Counted from the stretch's first letter, positions 1 to 8,713 are shown. The stretch is 64,000 nucleotides of DNA from Bacillus tequilensis KCTC 13622 (GCF_000507145.1 NZ_AYTO01000007.1:1-64000); one strand, 5' to 3'. Program-made: numbers and translations. The notes: generated by a model from the letters alone, not told the origin.

Positions 1-60
1 TCACCTTTTCTTCCCTCTCTGAAAACCGTAACGATCATTCATGTCCTTTTCTTCGCATGT
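1..60 (-). promoter_or_regulatory. Second T-box leader element, partial
   Basis: Read on the minus strand, this stretch repeats the start of the upstream T-box: a GGACA block, then a pyrimidine/GGTTTTC run, an AGAGAGGGAAG box and GGTGA, in the same order as in 240-310. It lies directly after the terminator of the first T-box, so the leader is tandem. The element continues beyond position 1, so its specifier codon and antiterminator are not visible. From gene order, the controlled gene should be thrZ, which is known to carry several tandem T-boxes in B. subtilis. Confidence 0.8.
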
Positions 61-61
61 A

Positions 62-331
62 TTCAATTCATATAAAAAAACACATTCATCCCTCTAAAAG
101 GGACGAATGTGTTTATCATCCGTGGTTCCACCCAAATTCCCGATCAACACATATGTTGCATCGGCTTTAAGGTGCTGTAACGCAGCATGACGGTATCAGA
201 TACTTTAGTTCCCCGATACGGCTCAAAGGCGGTAAGCTGCTTTCCCTGCGTTAGGAAGATCTCAGCTGTTCTTCCCTCTCTGGAAACCGTAAAAAGCATC
301 TCGTGTCCTTATCAGTGCCTGTTCAATAATT
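62..331 (-). promoter_or_regulatory. First T-box riboswitch, probably threonine-specific
   Basis: The minus strand shows the T-box consensus GGGTGGAACCACGG at 133-120, followed by a strong terminator hairpin (arms about 117-102 and 92-77) with a T run to 74. Upstream are the AG-box AGAGAGGGAAG near 280 and a GCTG motif near 262. The codon ACC, followed by a purine, sits at 233-231 within TTACCG and is the candidate threonine specifier. T-boxes bind uncharged tRNA and favour antitermination. The specifier assignment is inferred by eye without folding. Confidence 0.88.
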
Positions 332-337
332 TTTTAT

Positions 338-366
338 ATCTTACTATATATTCCCACAAAGCGCAA
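338..366 (-). promoter_or_regulatory. Sigma-A-type promoter for the T-box leader
   Basis: The minus strand has TTGCGC (366-361), a 17-bp spacer and TAAGAT (343-338), a fair sigma-A promoter. It begins directly after the mmr stop codon (369-367). No terminator is seen between mmr and this promoter, so mmr transcripts could enter the leader and would then meet the T-box terminator. Confidence 0.55.
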
Positions 367-1776
367 TCAGTGATTTATATTTTTTTCTGGCGCGCCAGTC
401 CCGTTATGGGCAGCCAGAAACAGCCATACAAGCAATGCGGCAAGGCTGTACGCCGCTCCCATCATCAAAAATGTAAATCCTGCTCCGGCGTACCAAGTGG
501 CGGACAGATGAATGATCACCCCGGAAACCGCTACGCCGACCAAGGCTCCGATTTGCCTGTTGGCATTCAAGGCCGCGCCGGCGATATTGGCATGCTTTTG
601 TCCGGCAGCCTGCATGATGACAGTTGTCATGGCAGGAACTGTTATGCCGGTGCCAAGGTTCATAACAGACATCAAGACCGCCAGCTGCCAATAAGGAAAA
701 TCAGGAGAAACAAGCACAAACAATAGCAATGCAATGATACAGCTGACCGCCATTGACACAAACATAAGCTGTCCGGCCTCAAATCGATTGGCCAGACGGG
801 CAAACAGCAGATTGCCAATTACAAAGACCGCCATCATTGGCAGCAGCTCAACACCGGCCATAAAGGAGCTTGCGCCTCTTGCTTCCTGCAAAAAAAGGCT
901 CAGCATAAACATGCCGCCGAAAAGGGCAAAATTCAGCAAAAACCCGACGAATTGAGCAGCCGAGAATCGCCCGTTTTTATATAAGGACGCCGGCAGAATC
1001 GACGTCTCCGCAGAGATTTCCCGCAGCAAAAAAAGAACAAACGCCAAAACCGCCGCCGCGAATGCACCAAGAATCTCAGGCGAGCGCCATCCCGCAGCAG
1101 GTCCCTGTATCAAGGCAAAGGAAAGAAACCCGAGAGCCGCCACTCCGAGCAGATGACCTGTCATATTTACGCGGCTGTTTTTTCCCGGCACGCGGCCGAG
1201 GATTCGATAAGCTGAAATGAGCGCAGCAGCCCCTAACGGCACGTTGAGCAGAAAAATACTTTGCCAGCCTGCAACCTGTACCAGCACACCGCCGATAAAG
1301 GGTCCAAGGCCTGAAGCGGCGGAAACAAGCGCGGCCCACAGTCCAAACATTCGCGCCCGCACCCGTTCATCTGGGTAAGAGGCCGCCAAAAGGCTGAGTG
1401 AGCTTGGCATAAACAAAGCCGCGCCAATTCCCTGCATGAGACGTCCGGCAATTAGCATCTGGCCGTTACTGGATGCGGCGCATAGACAGGAGGCCAGGAC
1501 AAAAACGGCCAAGCCCAGCATATATACCGCCTTCGAGCCGAAACGGTCTGCCAAGGCTCCGCCTGCCAGCAGAAGCGACGCAAACGTAAGGATGTAACCA
1601 TCCACCACCCACGCCACACCTGAAAGTGACATCGAAAGAGCGCTTTTCATATCAGCCATCGCCACATTCACAACGGTTACATCAAGAGTAGCCATAAGAA
1701 AACCAAGAGCGAGCACGATCAGTACGGATATGCCTGGTGATGAATCTGATTTTTGTAAAGATCCGCTGTTTTTCAT
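367..1776 (-). CDS. mmr: MFS multidrug efflux transporter (Mmr-like, DHA2 type)
   Basis: A 469-residue membrane protein with about 14 hydrophobic segments, the layout of DHA2-type drug:proton antiporters. The early segment carries LDVTVVNVA (a motif typical of this family), and an ADRFGSK loop-2/3 motif follows. By position it matches the gene called mmr (methylenomycin resistance homologue) in B. subtilis; its substrate cannot be read from sequence. The ATG at 1776 is chosen because it overlaps the ywgB stop as ATGA and follows AAAGGG. It forms a translationally coupled pair with the Rrf2-type regulator ywgB, so expression is probably de-repressed by that regulator. A longer start at 1809 exists but lies inside ywgB. 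Confidence 0.85.
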   Translation of the reverse strand: MKNSGSLQKSDSSPGISVLIVLALGFLMATLDVTVVNVAMADMKSALSMSLSGVAWVVDGYILTFASLLLAGGALADRFGSKAVYMLGLAVFVLASCLCAASSNGQMLIAGRLMQGIGAALFMPSSLSLLAASYPDERVRARMFGLWAALVSAASGLGPFIGGVLVQVAGWQSIFLLNVPLGAAALISAYRILGRVPGKNSRVNMTGHLLGVAALGFLSFALIQGPAAGWRSPEILGAFAAAVLAFVLFLLREISAETSILPASLYKNGRFSAAQFVGFLLNFALFGGMFMLSLFLQEARGASSFMAGVELLPMMAVFVIGNLLFARLANRFEAGQLMFVSMAVSCIIALLLFVLVSPDFPYWQLAVLMSVMNLGTGITVPAMTTVIMQAAGQKHANIAGAALNANRQIGALVGVAVSGVIIHLSATWYAGAGFTFLMMGAAYSLAALLVWLFLAAHNGTGAPEKNINH

Positions 1777-2246
1777 TGCAATTGCCCTTTCATTTGCTCG
1801 TTTACCCAATCATCTATTTTTTCAAGATCGTACAATTCCCCGACTCTGTCCATGACATGCTGCAAGGATTCTTCTCTCATGAGATTGGCCCATTTATCCT
1901 CGATTTCCCCCATGACTGTCTCGAGCACACAGCTGCTTTCACCCTCGAATACGGATTGCAGCAGGCCTTTCCCCTGATACATCGAACCTCTGCCTTCGAC
2001 CGCCTGATAAACATCATAGAGCGTAATGTCTGTCAAAGGCTTCGTAAGGGTGAAGCCGCCCTTCGTCCCCGGTATAGATTCTGCCAAACCGGCCTGAACC
2101 AACGTCCTCATCAGCTTCTTCAAATAAGAAGGAGACACGCGCAACCGCTGGCTGATTGCCTCTGACGTTAAAGAAGACTGTACGGGCAGCCGTGACAATA
2201 ACAGCAGCACAGAAACCGCCTGCTCCATCCCTGATTTCATTTTCAT
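1773..2246 (-). CDS. ywgB: Rrf2-family transcriptional regulator YwgB
   Basis: A 157-residue protein with an N-terminal winged helix (SLTSEAISQRLRVSPSYLKKLM recognition region split as SEAISQRL and PSYLKKLM, residues about 28-50) followed by the GLAESIPGTKGGFTL wing, typical of Rrf2 proteins. The usual three-cysteine iron-sulfur ligation motif is absent; one Cys is seen in ESSCVLE. The ATG at 2246 is preferred because AGGAGTGA precedes it; an upstream in-frame start at 2288 would lie inside the operator. The gene is first in a two-gene operon with mmr (4-bp overlap). A perfect palindrome just upstream (2269-2285) suggests autoregulation. The effector is unknown. Confidence 0.85.
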   Translation of the reverse strand: MKMKSGMEQAVSVLLLLSRLPVQSSLTSEAISQRLRVSPSYLKKLMRTLVQAGLAESIPGTKGGFTLTKPLTDITLYDVYQAVEGRGSMYQGKGLLQSVFEGESSCVLETVMGEIEDKWANLMREESLQHVMDRVGELYDLEKIDDWVNEQMKGQLQ

Positions 2247-2268
2247 TCTATTCACTCCTGACTTACCA

Positions 2269-2285
2269 TGGATAACTATTATCCA
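2269..2285. promoter_or_regulatory. Perfect palindrome, likely YwgB operator
   Basis: TGGATAACTATTATCCA is a perfect 7-bp inverted repeat around a 3-bp centre, 23 bp upstream of the ywgB start codon. Its position in the 5' region of a regulator-transporter pair fits an autoregulatory operator. Binding by YwgB is an inference. Confidence 0.6.
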
Positions 2286-2314
2286 CAATAGATCCCTTAT
2301 CAGCTTTTGTCAAT

Positions 2315-2350
2315 AAAAAAAGCAAAAGAAACGGTTCATTTCTTTTGCTC
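2315..2350 (-). terminator. Terminator after ywgA
   Basis: On the minus strand AGCAAAAGAAA pairs with TTTCTTTTGCT across a short ACCG-type loop and is followed by a run of T. It sits 7 bp past the ywgA stop codon and separates ywgA from ywgB. Confidence 0.85.
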
Positions 2351-2356
2351 AATTGG

Positions 2357-2857
2357 TTAACAAATCTGCTTCAGTTCCTCTATGTATCGAAGCGCTTCGT
2401 CATATTCTTCATTTGTATATTTTTGCTTGCTTTTGATGGTAAAGACTTTTTCTTTCTTTTCCTCGGCCTCAAGCCCGTCAAAATAAAGGATTGTGGAAAC
2501 CAGCTCTAAAAACCGTGATGAACGGCTGTTAACACTGTCGATATAGCCTTTCATATCCGGCATATTCAAATCGGCATGGTCTAAAAACGCGGAACCTGTC
2601 TCAGTCAGCGAGTAACGATATTGAAAGTAGCCGCCCTTTTTTTCCTTCACCTCATGCAGAAATCCAAGGTTGCACAGCTCTTCAATCTGGAGCGTCAGTT
2701 CCTCTGAATACGGTCCGTAAAAGTGAAAATCATATTTCTCATAGAAAGGAAACTGCATTTTTTTCGCGATATAAATCATTTTCTGCAGCTTTTTCCGTCC
2801 GATGATTTCTCCAGAATCCGAGAACACCTTCATCAGTTTTGCATGTTCTTTCAACAA
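2357..2857 (-). CDS. ywgA: YwgA, conserved DUF-type protein with winged-helix look
   Basis: A soluble protein of 166 residues. The N-terminal part (GRKKLQKMIYIAKKM, residues about 20-35) and a following FHFYGPYSEEL segment resemble the SocA/Panacea-type fold seen in antitoxins and in YwgA-family proteins; I cannot assign a function. The start is taken as TTG at 2857, about 11 bp after AGGAGATG; a second TTG follows at 2854. It lies 35 bp downstream of ywfO on the same strand, so the two are likely co-transcribed. The function is unknown, although the pairing with an HD-domain nucleotide hydrolase is conserved in the B. subtilis group as I recall. Confidence 0.75.
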   Translation of the reverse strand: MLKEHAKLMKVFSDSGEIIGRKKLQKMIYIAKKMQFPFYEKYDFHFYGPYSEELTLQIEELCNLGFLHEVKEKKGGYFQYRYSLTETGSAFLDHADLNMPDMKGYIDSVNSRSSRFLELVSTILYFDGLEAEEKKEKVFTIKSKQKYTNEEYDEALRYIEELKQIC

Positions 2858-2892
2858 ATTCCCGACATCTCCTTTTTCCTTCTTTCCAATTT

Positions 2893-4194
2893 CTATGTCA
2901 GTCCCAGCAGCTGCCGGATTTTCATTTTCGCTTCCGGATGTTCAGAGCTGTCACAAATCAGGTCCTTCGGATAGTACAGCTTGTGGTCCGTACGCCGCTT
3001 TCCGGATATTGATTCCACAATAGCCGACTGTCTGGACAGCTCTTTAATTTGGCCGGTTTGCGTCAAGAGATGGATCGGCAGACGCTCCTCTTCCTCTCCT
3101 GGACGGTAAAAATCGTATGGCAGATCTGAAGAAGAATCGACGACCAAATAATAGTTCGGATCGATTCCCACTTCTTTGAACAATGAAGTCAGCTCAAAAT
3201 ATGCCGCCATTTCTTCGTTCGGATTGAATTCAACGTATTGGAACAGCTGGCGGTTAATGAATCTGCGGCACAAATCGGATAAAATCGCGTCTTCTTCATC
3301 CTCCCAGGCCTGGAAGTAATACAAAATAATAGATTCATCCAGCTTTACATAATCCTCCAGCGTCAATTTCCCTTCAAAAATAGAATAGAAATGAACCGGA
3401 GCGTGAGTGAAGATATAGCCTTCATCGTGAAGCTGTTTTGCCCTGTGAAGAATCTTCGTTAAAATAACCTCCGCGCTTCTTGTCACAGGATGGAAATATA
3501 CCTGCCAGTACATTTGGTAGCGGCTCATGATATAGTCTTCGACAGCGTGCATCCCGCTTTCTTTAATGACGATCTGATCCTCGCGCGGGCGCATCACCCG
3601 AAGAATCCGCTCCATATCAAAATGGCCGTAGCTGACGCCCGTATAATAAGCGTCGCGCTGCAGGTAATCCATGCGGTCTGCGTCTATCTGACTCGAGATC
3701 AGGCTGACCACTTGCTTGTTTTTATATGTTTTGGCAATAACTTCAGCAACATCCTGCGGGAAACCGGGGCTCACTTTTCTGAGCACCTGATTGACCTCTG
3801 TGTCTCCCAAGATGATATCTCTTGTAAAATCTTCGTGGTCAAGGTGAAAGACTTTTTCAAATGAATGCGAGAACGGCCCGTGCCCAAGATCATGAAGCAG
3901 CGCCGCGGCCAAACAGAGTTCGCGCTCGCTGTCATCCCATTCAGGGCGGCCTTTAAAGACATCATCAACCATTCTCCTGACAATTTCATAGACACCGAGA
4001 GAATGGTTGAACCGGCTGTGCTCAGCGCCATGGAACGTCAAATACGTCGTGCCGAGCTGCTTAATTCTGCGGAGACGCTGAAATTCGCGGGTTCCGATCA
4101 AATCCCATATCAGCTTGTCCCGAACATGAACATAACGGTGCACCGGATCTTTAAACACTTTTTCTTCTGTTAATTTTCCATTTGGATACGCCAT
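2893..4194 (-). CDS. ywfO: HD-domain (deoxy)nucleotide triphosphohydrolase-like protein YwfO
   Basis: A 433-residue HD-superfamily protein related to dGTP triphosphohydrolases. Metal-binding signature residues are visible: HSRFNHSLGV (residues about 60-70) and HDLGHGPFSHSFE (about 108-120), plus a later DADRMDYLQRD block (about 185-195). It is thought to hydrolyse nucleotides in the cytoplasm; the exact substrate cannot be read here. Two ATGs lie close together; the inner one (4194) is used because GAGGG sits 8 bp upstream, whereas it almost touches the outer ATG at 4200. ywgA follows after 35 bp. Confidence 0.85.
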   Translation of the reverse strand: MAYPNGKLTEEKVFKDPVHRYVHVRDKLIWDLIGTREFQRLRRIKQLGTTYLTFHGAEHSRFNHSLGVYEIVRRMVDDVFKGRPEWDDSERELCLAAALLHDLGHGPFSHSFEKVFHLDHEDFTRDIILGDTEVNQVLRKVSPGFPQDVAEVIAKTYKNKQVVSLISSQIDADRMDYLQRDAYYTGVSYGHFDMERILRVMRPREDQIVIKESGMHAVEDYIMSRYQMYWQVYFHPVTRSAEVILTKILHRAKQLHDEGYIFTHAPVHFYSIFEGKLTLEDYVKLDESIILYYFQAWEDEEDAILSDLCRRFINRQLFQYVEFNPNEEMAAYFELTSLFKEVGIDPNYYLVVDSSSDLPYDFYRPGEEEERLPIHLLTQTGQIKELSRQSAIVESISGKRRTDHKLYYPKDLICDSSEHPEAKMKIRQLLGLT

Positions 4195-4311
4195 CGTCAT
4201 TCCCTCTTTTTTTTAGCCGTGTTTCTATTATATCGACTCTATTCTTTGAAAACATCCTTGAATTTGCCCGGCGATTTGTTCCATATTGGCGAAAAACGCA
4301 TGATGCGAAGC

Positions 4312-4342
4312 AAAAAAGCCTGACCTGAGGGCCGAGGCTATG
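4312..4342 (-). terminator. Probable terminator after ywzC
   Basis: On the minus strand AGCCT and AGGCT arms enclose a GC-rich loop that is itself partly self-complementary, followed by TTTTTT. It lies 14 bp past the ywzC stop. Confidence 0.55.
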
Positions 4343-4355
4343 AAAAAATATGTTT

Positions 4356-4580
4356 TTATTTTTTTATTTTCTTTTTCACTTTGTCGATCAGCTCATCCTC
4401 TGTCGGAGCTGACAGCGGGCGATTGTTCACAAATGCAAATGATTTTTTCCGTCCGGGCCCGCAATAAGATTGGCATCCGACCTCAACCTTTGCGTCCGGG
4501 TCCACTTCTCTTAAACGTGGCAGCAATGTTTTGATATTAGTGGCTTGGCAATCATCACACACTCGAAATTCATTAGCCAT
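4356..4580 (-). CDS. ywzC: Small DUF1450-family protein YwzC
   Basis: A 74-residue protein with a thioredoxin-like small-protein pattern: four cysteines arranged as CDDC near residues 8-11 and CQSYC near residues 36-40, followed by [13 protein letters not shown], which is characteristic of the DUF1450 family. The CXXC and CX3C pattern suggests metal or redox chemistry, but no function is established to my knowledge. The ATG at 4580 is preceded by AAGGGAAG. It is a single gene, with rsfA divergent upstream. Confidence 0.75.
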   Translation of the reverse strand: MANEFRVCDDCQATNIKTLLPRLREVDPDAKVEVGCQSYCGPGRKKSFAFVNNRPLSAPTEDELIDKVKKKIKK

Positions 4581-4730
4581 GACGTACGCTTCCCTTCATT
4601 TCTATGTTCATCTATGTGAATAACGTAAAATCGCTTTTCAAAAAAAATCACATCACTCTTTATTTTACAAGGATTCGACTGTTCCTGCAAGCCGCTCCAT
4701 CCTTCGTATCTCCTATTCTTTCAGCAACTT

Positions 4731-4760
4731 GTATAAATGTTTTCCAAACTGGACATTCTA
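4731..4760 (+). promoter_or_regulatory. Forespore (sigma-F/G-type) promoter of rsfA
   Basis: GTATA at 4731-4735, a 15-bp spacer and GGACATTCTA at 4751-4760 match the forespore sigma-F/sigma-G consensus (GYATA / GGNNANANTR) closely. It lies 33 bp before the rsfA ATG. rsfA is known to be forespore-expressed, which agrees. Confidence 0.8.
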
Positions 4761-4793
4761 ATACCACGAAAAGAAAAATGGGAGTTGAGATAA

Positions 4794-5573
4794 ATGACAA
4801 AACAGCGACAAGACGCTTGGTCAGAGGAAAACGATCTGCTTTTAGCCGAAACAGTGCTTCGGCATGTGAGGGAGGGCAGCACTCAGCTGAACGCCTTTGA
4901 AGAGGTCGGCGATAAATTAAACCGGACATCCGCAGCCTGCGGATTTAGATGGAACGCAGTGGTCCGCCATCAATATGAAAAAGCGCTTCAGCTTGCGAAA
5001 AAACAGCGAAAACAGCGGATGAGAGCGCTCGGAAACGGACAGCCAGCGAAAAAAAGGCTATTATATCAGCCTCCTGCGGTTGATCCTGAAATCATTCAAG
5101 AAACCGTTGCAGAGGAACCGGTTAAAACGGATGCACCTTCTGTCGAACATGAGCAGCAGCCTTTACTGTCAGGCGAACACATGCCTTTTGTGGATGAAAG
5201 TTTTAAGGAAGAGTTAGCTAGTCTATCACACTTATTGTCTCCTCAAACGCCTGCAGCTGCACCGGAAATGACGATGGATGATGTGATCCGCTTCCTGCAA
5301 AATTATGAAGGCAATAACGAGCAGTCATCGGCATTAAAAATGGAAAATGAGCGTTTAAAGAAAGAAAATCTGGAGTTACTAAGCAAAACAGAACAGCTTG
5401 AGGCGGAAGTACAAAAGCTTGAAAAAGACCAAAAAACAATCCAAGAAGATTATGAAACCTTGGTGAAAATTATGAATAGAGCCAGAAAGCTAGTTTTATT
5501 TGAAGAAGATGAACATGCTTCTCCATCCTTCAAAATGGACCGGAACGGAAATTTGGAAAAAATGGCAGAGTAA
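4794..5573 (+). CDS. rsfA: Prespore-specific regulator RsfA
   Basis: A 259-residue transcription factor that tunes sigma-F-dependent gene expression in the forespore. The N-terminal 70 residues carry a Myb/SANT-like helix-turn-helix with spaced tryptophans ([14 protein letters not shown]). The middle is acidic and low in structure. Residues about 170-225 form a clear leucine/glutamate coiled coil ([26 protein letters not shown]), probably for dimerisation. ATG at 4794 follows GGGAG. It is monocistronic, with a forespore promoter upstream and a strong terminator downstream. Confidence 0.92.
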   Translation: MTKQRQDAWSEENDLLLAETVLRHVREGSTQLNAFEEVGDKLNRTSAACGFRWNAVVRHQYEKALQLAKKQRKQRMRALGNGQPAKKRLLYQPPAVDPEIIQETVAEEPVKTDAPSVEHEQQPLLSGEHMPFVDESFKEELASLSHLLSPQTPAAAPEMTMDDVIRFLQNYEGNNEQSSALKMENERLKKENLELLSKTEQLEAEVQKLEKDQKTIQEDYETLVKIMNRARKLVLFEEDEHASPSFKMDRNGNLEKMAE

Positions 5574-5577
5574 GTTA

Positions 5578-5614
5578 AAAAATCCCAAAACAATGTGCTG
5601 TTTTGGGATTTTCA
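5578..5614 (+). terminator. Terminator after rsfA
   Basis: AATCCCAAAACA and TGTTTTGGGATT form a 12-bp stem around a 6-nt loop, 5 bp past the rsfA stop. Confidence 0.88.
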
Positions 5615-5622
5615 CCATGCAC

Positions 5623-5660
5623 AAAACCCCCTTTTCTATTGAGAAAAGAGGATTTTATCA
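5623..5660 (-). terminator. Terminator after ywfM
   Basis: On the minus strand CCTCTTTTCTC pairs imperfectly with GAAAAGGGGG and is followed by TTTT. It lies about 60 bp past the ywfM stop. Confidence 0.6.
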
Positions 5661-5715
5661 TTTTGCAGCCTGCTCCGCTATTCTTGTAAAATGAGGCCAA
5701 GCTTATGTGAATCTA

Positions 5716-6606
5716 TTAAGGCATGTGAGCTGCCTCGCCCGTTTTTTGTTTACGAGGCGCAGCGGAAATAACCAGAAGTCCCAGCATCATAAGGCCAATG
5801 CCAAGCCACGAGAAAAATGACAGCATTTCTCCTATGAAAAACACGCCCAGCAACGAGGCCGTCAGCGGTTCAGCTAAGGACAGCGTGACCGCCGCCGAGG
5901 CCGGGATCCCTGTAAGTCCTTTCGCAAACAGAAAGTATGCGGCGCATGTTGCAATTAACCCGATGTAAAGGCTCGTTCCCAGCCCTCTAGGGGTCAGCAC
6001 CCACGAGATATCTGACTGCCATAAAAGCGGCGTCAGCAGAATGGCACTGATCATAAAGACAACAGCAGTAGTCGCTCGCGGAGGCTGGGTTTTCATTATC
6101 GCTTTACTGATGAGCGTATAGCCCGCAAAAGAAGCACCCGCTCCAAGCGCCATGAGAACACCAGAAACATCAATCCGAACATTTGAACCATCGGAAAACA
6201 GAAGCCAGCAACCAGATAGCGCCAATAAAGTGGCGATCCACCAGGCGTTTCGCGGGCGTTTTTTCAATACGGCCCACTCAAGGCTCCCGGCAATGATAGG
6301 CGCGCTGCCGATCGCAATTACAGTCCCCACCGCGATTCCGGTTTCTTTAACGGCTGTGAAAAACAGCGGCTGGTAACACGCCATACACACTGCTGCCGAT
6401 AATACGAGCGGCCATGACCCATTTTTCACGTGAAGCTCCCGGCTGATCCAAACTGTAAGCAGCATGGCGCTTCCCCCTATTAATAATCTGAACGCCCCGA
6501 ATGCCAGCGGTGTGGAGCTTTCTGGAGCCATCGTCTGGACGGTTCCCGTGGTTCCCCAGAAAATAGCCGCGATCAGCACAAGCAGGCTGTAAACATTCCC
6601 TTTCAT
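5716..6606 (-). CDS. ywfM: EamA/DMT-family transporter YwfM
   Basis: A 296-residue integral membrane protein with ten hydrophobic segments made of two repeated EamA halves, as in drug/metabolite transporters. Family features include WGTTGTVQTMAP near the start and a repeat of the small-residue-rich PLTASLLGVFFIGE motif near the C-terminus. The ATG at 6606 is chosen for the strong GGGGAGAGG ribosome site; an in-frame start at 6780 would overlap lipL. The substrate is unknown. It stands between rsfA (convergent) and lipL (same strand, 170 bp upstream). Confidence 0.85.
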   Translation of the reverse strand: MKGNVYSLLVLIAAIFWGTTGTVQTMAPESSTPLAFGAFRLLIGGSAMLLTVWISRELHVKNGSWPLVLSAAVCMACYQPLFFTAVKETGIAVGTVIAIGSAPIIAGSLEWAVLKKRPRNAWWIATLLALSGCWLLFSDGSNVRIDVSGVLMALGAGASFAGYTLISKAIMKTQPPRATTAVVFMISAILLTPLLWQSDISWVLTPRGLGTSLYIGLIATCAAYFLFAKGLTGIPASAAVTLSLAEPLTASLLGVFFIGEMLSFFSWLGIGLMMLGLLVISAAPRKQKTGEAAHMP

Positions 6607-6776
6607 CCGCCTCTCCCCTTTGTATATGGATGCTGATGTCATTTTATCGTTTTTCACTTTGTCATTGTTATCCGAATGGAAGAAGGATTTATCTGAAAAT
6701 AAGATGGTTGAGGATAAAATGCGTTTGAAATAAAAAATGCATGCCGGCAAGATACGGCTGGCATGCGAGGGGACGC

Positions 6777-7622
6777 TCACCCAAATATCTTTGCATTCCG
6801 CTCAGCCATCCGGACGAGGTTTTTCTCAAATTCCATTTCCTCATCAGTGGACAGTCCTGCTGAATAAAGATGGGTGCTTAACGCTTTTAATTCCGTCAAT
6901 AAAGCGAACATTAAGTCTTGTACGGAGATGTCTGTTTGCAGAAGCTCACTTAAGGACGCCATCGTTTCCGGACGTATCTCCGGATAGACGCCTTTTTTAT
7001 CGTTTCGTTTGTCCTTCAACGCCGCTTGGTAGAATCGTCTGATTAAGTCGGCCCTTTCACTGCCGCTTTTATCCGCGCAAAGATAAATCTGCACAGCGAC
7101 TCCGCCGCGAACGCGTCTTTGAGAGATACCCGCGAATTTTTTGCCGTCTATACTGAGGTCATAGCTGCCGGGACAATAAGATCCTTCAATTTCATAGGCT
7201 TCGATCTTTGCGTTGTACGGCTTGAGCATCCTTTTCATCAGCTCAGCCATCGCTTCATATCCTTTGTCTATGTCGATGCCCTTCTTTTCGTCCTCGAATA
7301 TGAGAGAGAGATTTAACACGCCCTCATCCAACACGACGGCAAGACCGCCAGAATTGCGTACGATCACACGGTATCCTTCATTTTCCAGAAAGGATATGCC
7401 ATCCTGCAAAAATGGGAGACGGGTATCCTGTATGCCAAGGACAATTGTGTCGTGGTGCACCCATGAGCGCGCTGTCGCCGGTGACACGCCTTTTCCGACA
7501 GACATGCACAGCGTATCATCCATTGCGAAGGATTGCTTCGCATCAAATAAAGGGCCGAGACTGGATTGGTCAATGACTCTCCATGTCGGCTGCATCAGTA
7601 AATCAATCGGTTGGTTTGCCAT
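6777..7622 (-). CDS. lipL: Octanoyl-[GcvH]:protein N-octanoyltransferase LipL
   Basis: A 281-residue BPL/LplA-superfamily enzyme that moves octanoyl groups from the glycine cleavage H protein to E2 subunits of 2-oxoacid dehydrogenases, a step in lipoate assembly. The motif [18 protein letters not shown] (residues 89-106) and [13 protein letters not shown] are visible. The catalytic cysteine is Cys150 in GSYCPGSYD, matching the position known for LipL. Length is as expected for the family. It is a single gene; the next gene upstream (cysL) has an unrelated role. Confidence 0.93.
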   Translation of the reverse strand: MANQPIDLLMQPTWRVIDQSSLGPLFDAKQSFAMDDTLCMSVGKGVSPATARSWVHHDTIVLGIQDTRLPFLQDGISFLENEGYRVIVRNSGGLAVVLDEGVLNLSLIFEDEKKGIDIDKGYEAMAELMKRMLKPYNAKIEAYEIEGSYCPGSYDLSIDGKKFAGISQRRVRGGVAVQIYLCADKSGSERADLIRRFYQAALKDKRNDKKGVYPEIRPETMASLSELLQTDISVQDLMFALLTELKALSTHLYSAGLSTDEEMEFEKNLVRMAERNAKIFG

Positions 7623-7669
7623 CTATGTAAAACCCTTTCATGTTAGGCTTATGAACGAAAACTATTATA

Positions 7670-8569
7670 TCATTTCAGCCGCTGTGATTGATAATTGCTT
7701 CTCAGCATCGTAATAAAAATTTCTTTATTTTTCGTATTCTCCATGAGCGGAGAATGAATGTAAGATAGCTTGCGCTTTAATGAGAAATCTTTTATATGAA
7801 GAATTGAAATGTCACGGTGGATCAAATCCTTATGCAGCACGCTTCTGGATAGAACCGACAGTCCCATGCCGCTGATGACCGCTTCTTTTACGCCTTGATT
7901 GCTGCTGATGGTGAACATCGACTTCGGCCGCAGTCCGTTTGAACTGAGCACATGATCGAGAAATTCTCTCGTCCCGGAGCCTTTCTCTCTTGTCACCCAC
8001 GCTTCGTTTTGCAAATCGCTGATCGAAATGTCTCTCCGTCCGGCCAGCGGATGCTGATTCGGCGCGGCAATGCACATTTCATCCTCCATGAACGGTTCAA
8101 TTTCCAACTCATTCTCGTTTGTATGTCCTTCAATCAGCCCGATATCAGCCTGAAGCATCCGCACACGCTCGCTGACCTCCTCTGTATTGCCAATCATGAC
8201 ATCGAGGTTCAGTTCTGGATACAGCTTTTGCAGCTGGGCAAGTAACGGCGGAAGAATATACTCTCCGATCGTAAAGCTGGCGGCTATTTTCAATTCACCC
8301 TTCACATAGTGGTGATGCGCATAGATTTCAGCCTTGGCTTGTTCGTAGAGAAACACCATTTGCTTTGCTCTTTGATACAAAATGTCTCCTGTCGGTGTTG
8401 TCGTAAAGTGTTTTGGCGACCGGTTCAGGAGAGCCGTTTGAAATTCTTTCTCAAGATTTTTGATATGCAGACTGACGCTGGGCTGGGAGATCATCAGCTT
8501 TTCCGCCGCTTTTGTGAAGTTTTTTTCTTCTACCACCGCTATAAACGTTTTCAGCACGTCGTAATACAA
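7670..8569 (-). CDS. cysL: LysR-type regulator of sulfite reductase CysL
   Basis: A 299-residue LysR-family activator with an N-terminal winged HTH (NFTKAAEKLMISQPSVSLHIKNLE split between residues 18 and 42) and a C-terminal effector domain. In B. subtilis CysL activates cysJI and represses itself. The start is a TTG at 8569, 4-5 bp after AGGGGTGGGG; the ATG at 8587 lies upstream of that ribosome site and is less likely. It shares strand with pta upstream, but a strong terminator separates them. A short palindrome at 8595-8608 is a candidate autoregulatory site. Confidence 0.9.
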   Translation of the reverse strand: MYYDVLKTFIAVVEEKNFTKAAEKLMISQPSVSLHIKNLEKEFQTALLNRSPKHFTTTPTGDILYQRAKQMVFLYEQAKAEIYAHHHYVKGELKIAASFTIGEYILPPLLAQLQKLYPELNLDVMIGNTEEVSERVRMLQADIGLIEGHTNENELEIEPFMEDEMCIAAPNQHPLAGRRDISISDLQNEAWVTREKGSGTREFLDHVLSSNGLRPKSMFTISSNQGVKEAVISGMGLSVLSRSVLHKDLIHRDISILHIKDFSLKRKLSYIHSPLMENTKNKEIFITMLRSNYQSQRLK

Positions 8570-8594
8570 AAACCCCACCCCTGTCATTAATAAA

Positions 8595-8608
8595 TGATAT
8601 AGTTATCA
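8595..8608. promoter_or_regulatory. Candidate CysL autoregulatory palindrome
   Basis: TGATATAGTTATCA is a perfect 5-bp inverted repeat with a 4-bp centre, 26 bp upstream of the cysL start. LysR regulators bind such dyads near their own promoters; the assignment is an inference. Confidence 0.4.
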
Positions 8609-8668
8609 TCAGTTTTCTTTATTGTACTCATATCATCTGCCTTGGTAAAGAAGGGTGTACGGAGACGC

Positions 8669-8698
8669 AAAAAAGGCAGCCTCCCGGAAGAGAGCTGC
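8669..8698 (-). terminator. Terminator after pta
   Basis: On the minus strand GGCAGCTCTC and GGGAGGCTGCC form a GC-rich hairpin followed by TTTTTT, 16 bp past the pta stop. Confidence 0.9.
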
Positions 8699-8713
8699 CA
8701 GTCTTCATTTTGA

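Noticed and set aside
187-726. Long plus-strand reading frame overlapping the T-box leader and the end of mmr
   Set aside because: It crosses the RNA leader and runs antisense to mmr without a ribosome site or recognisable protein.
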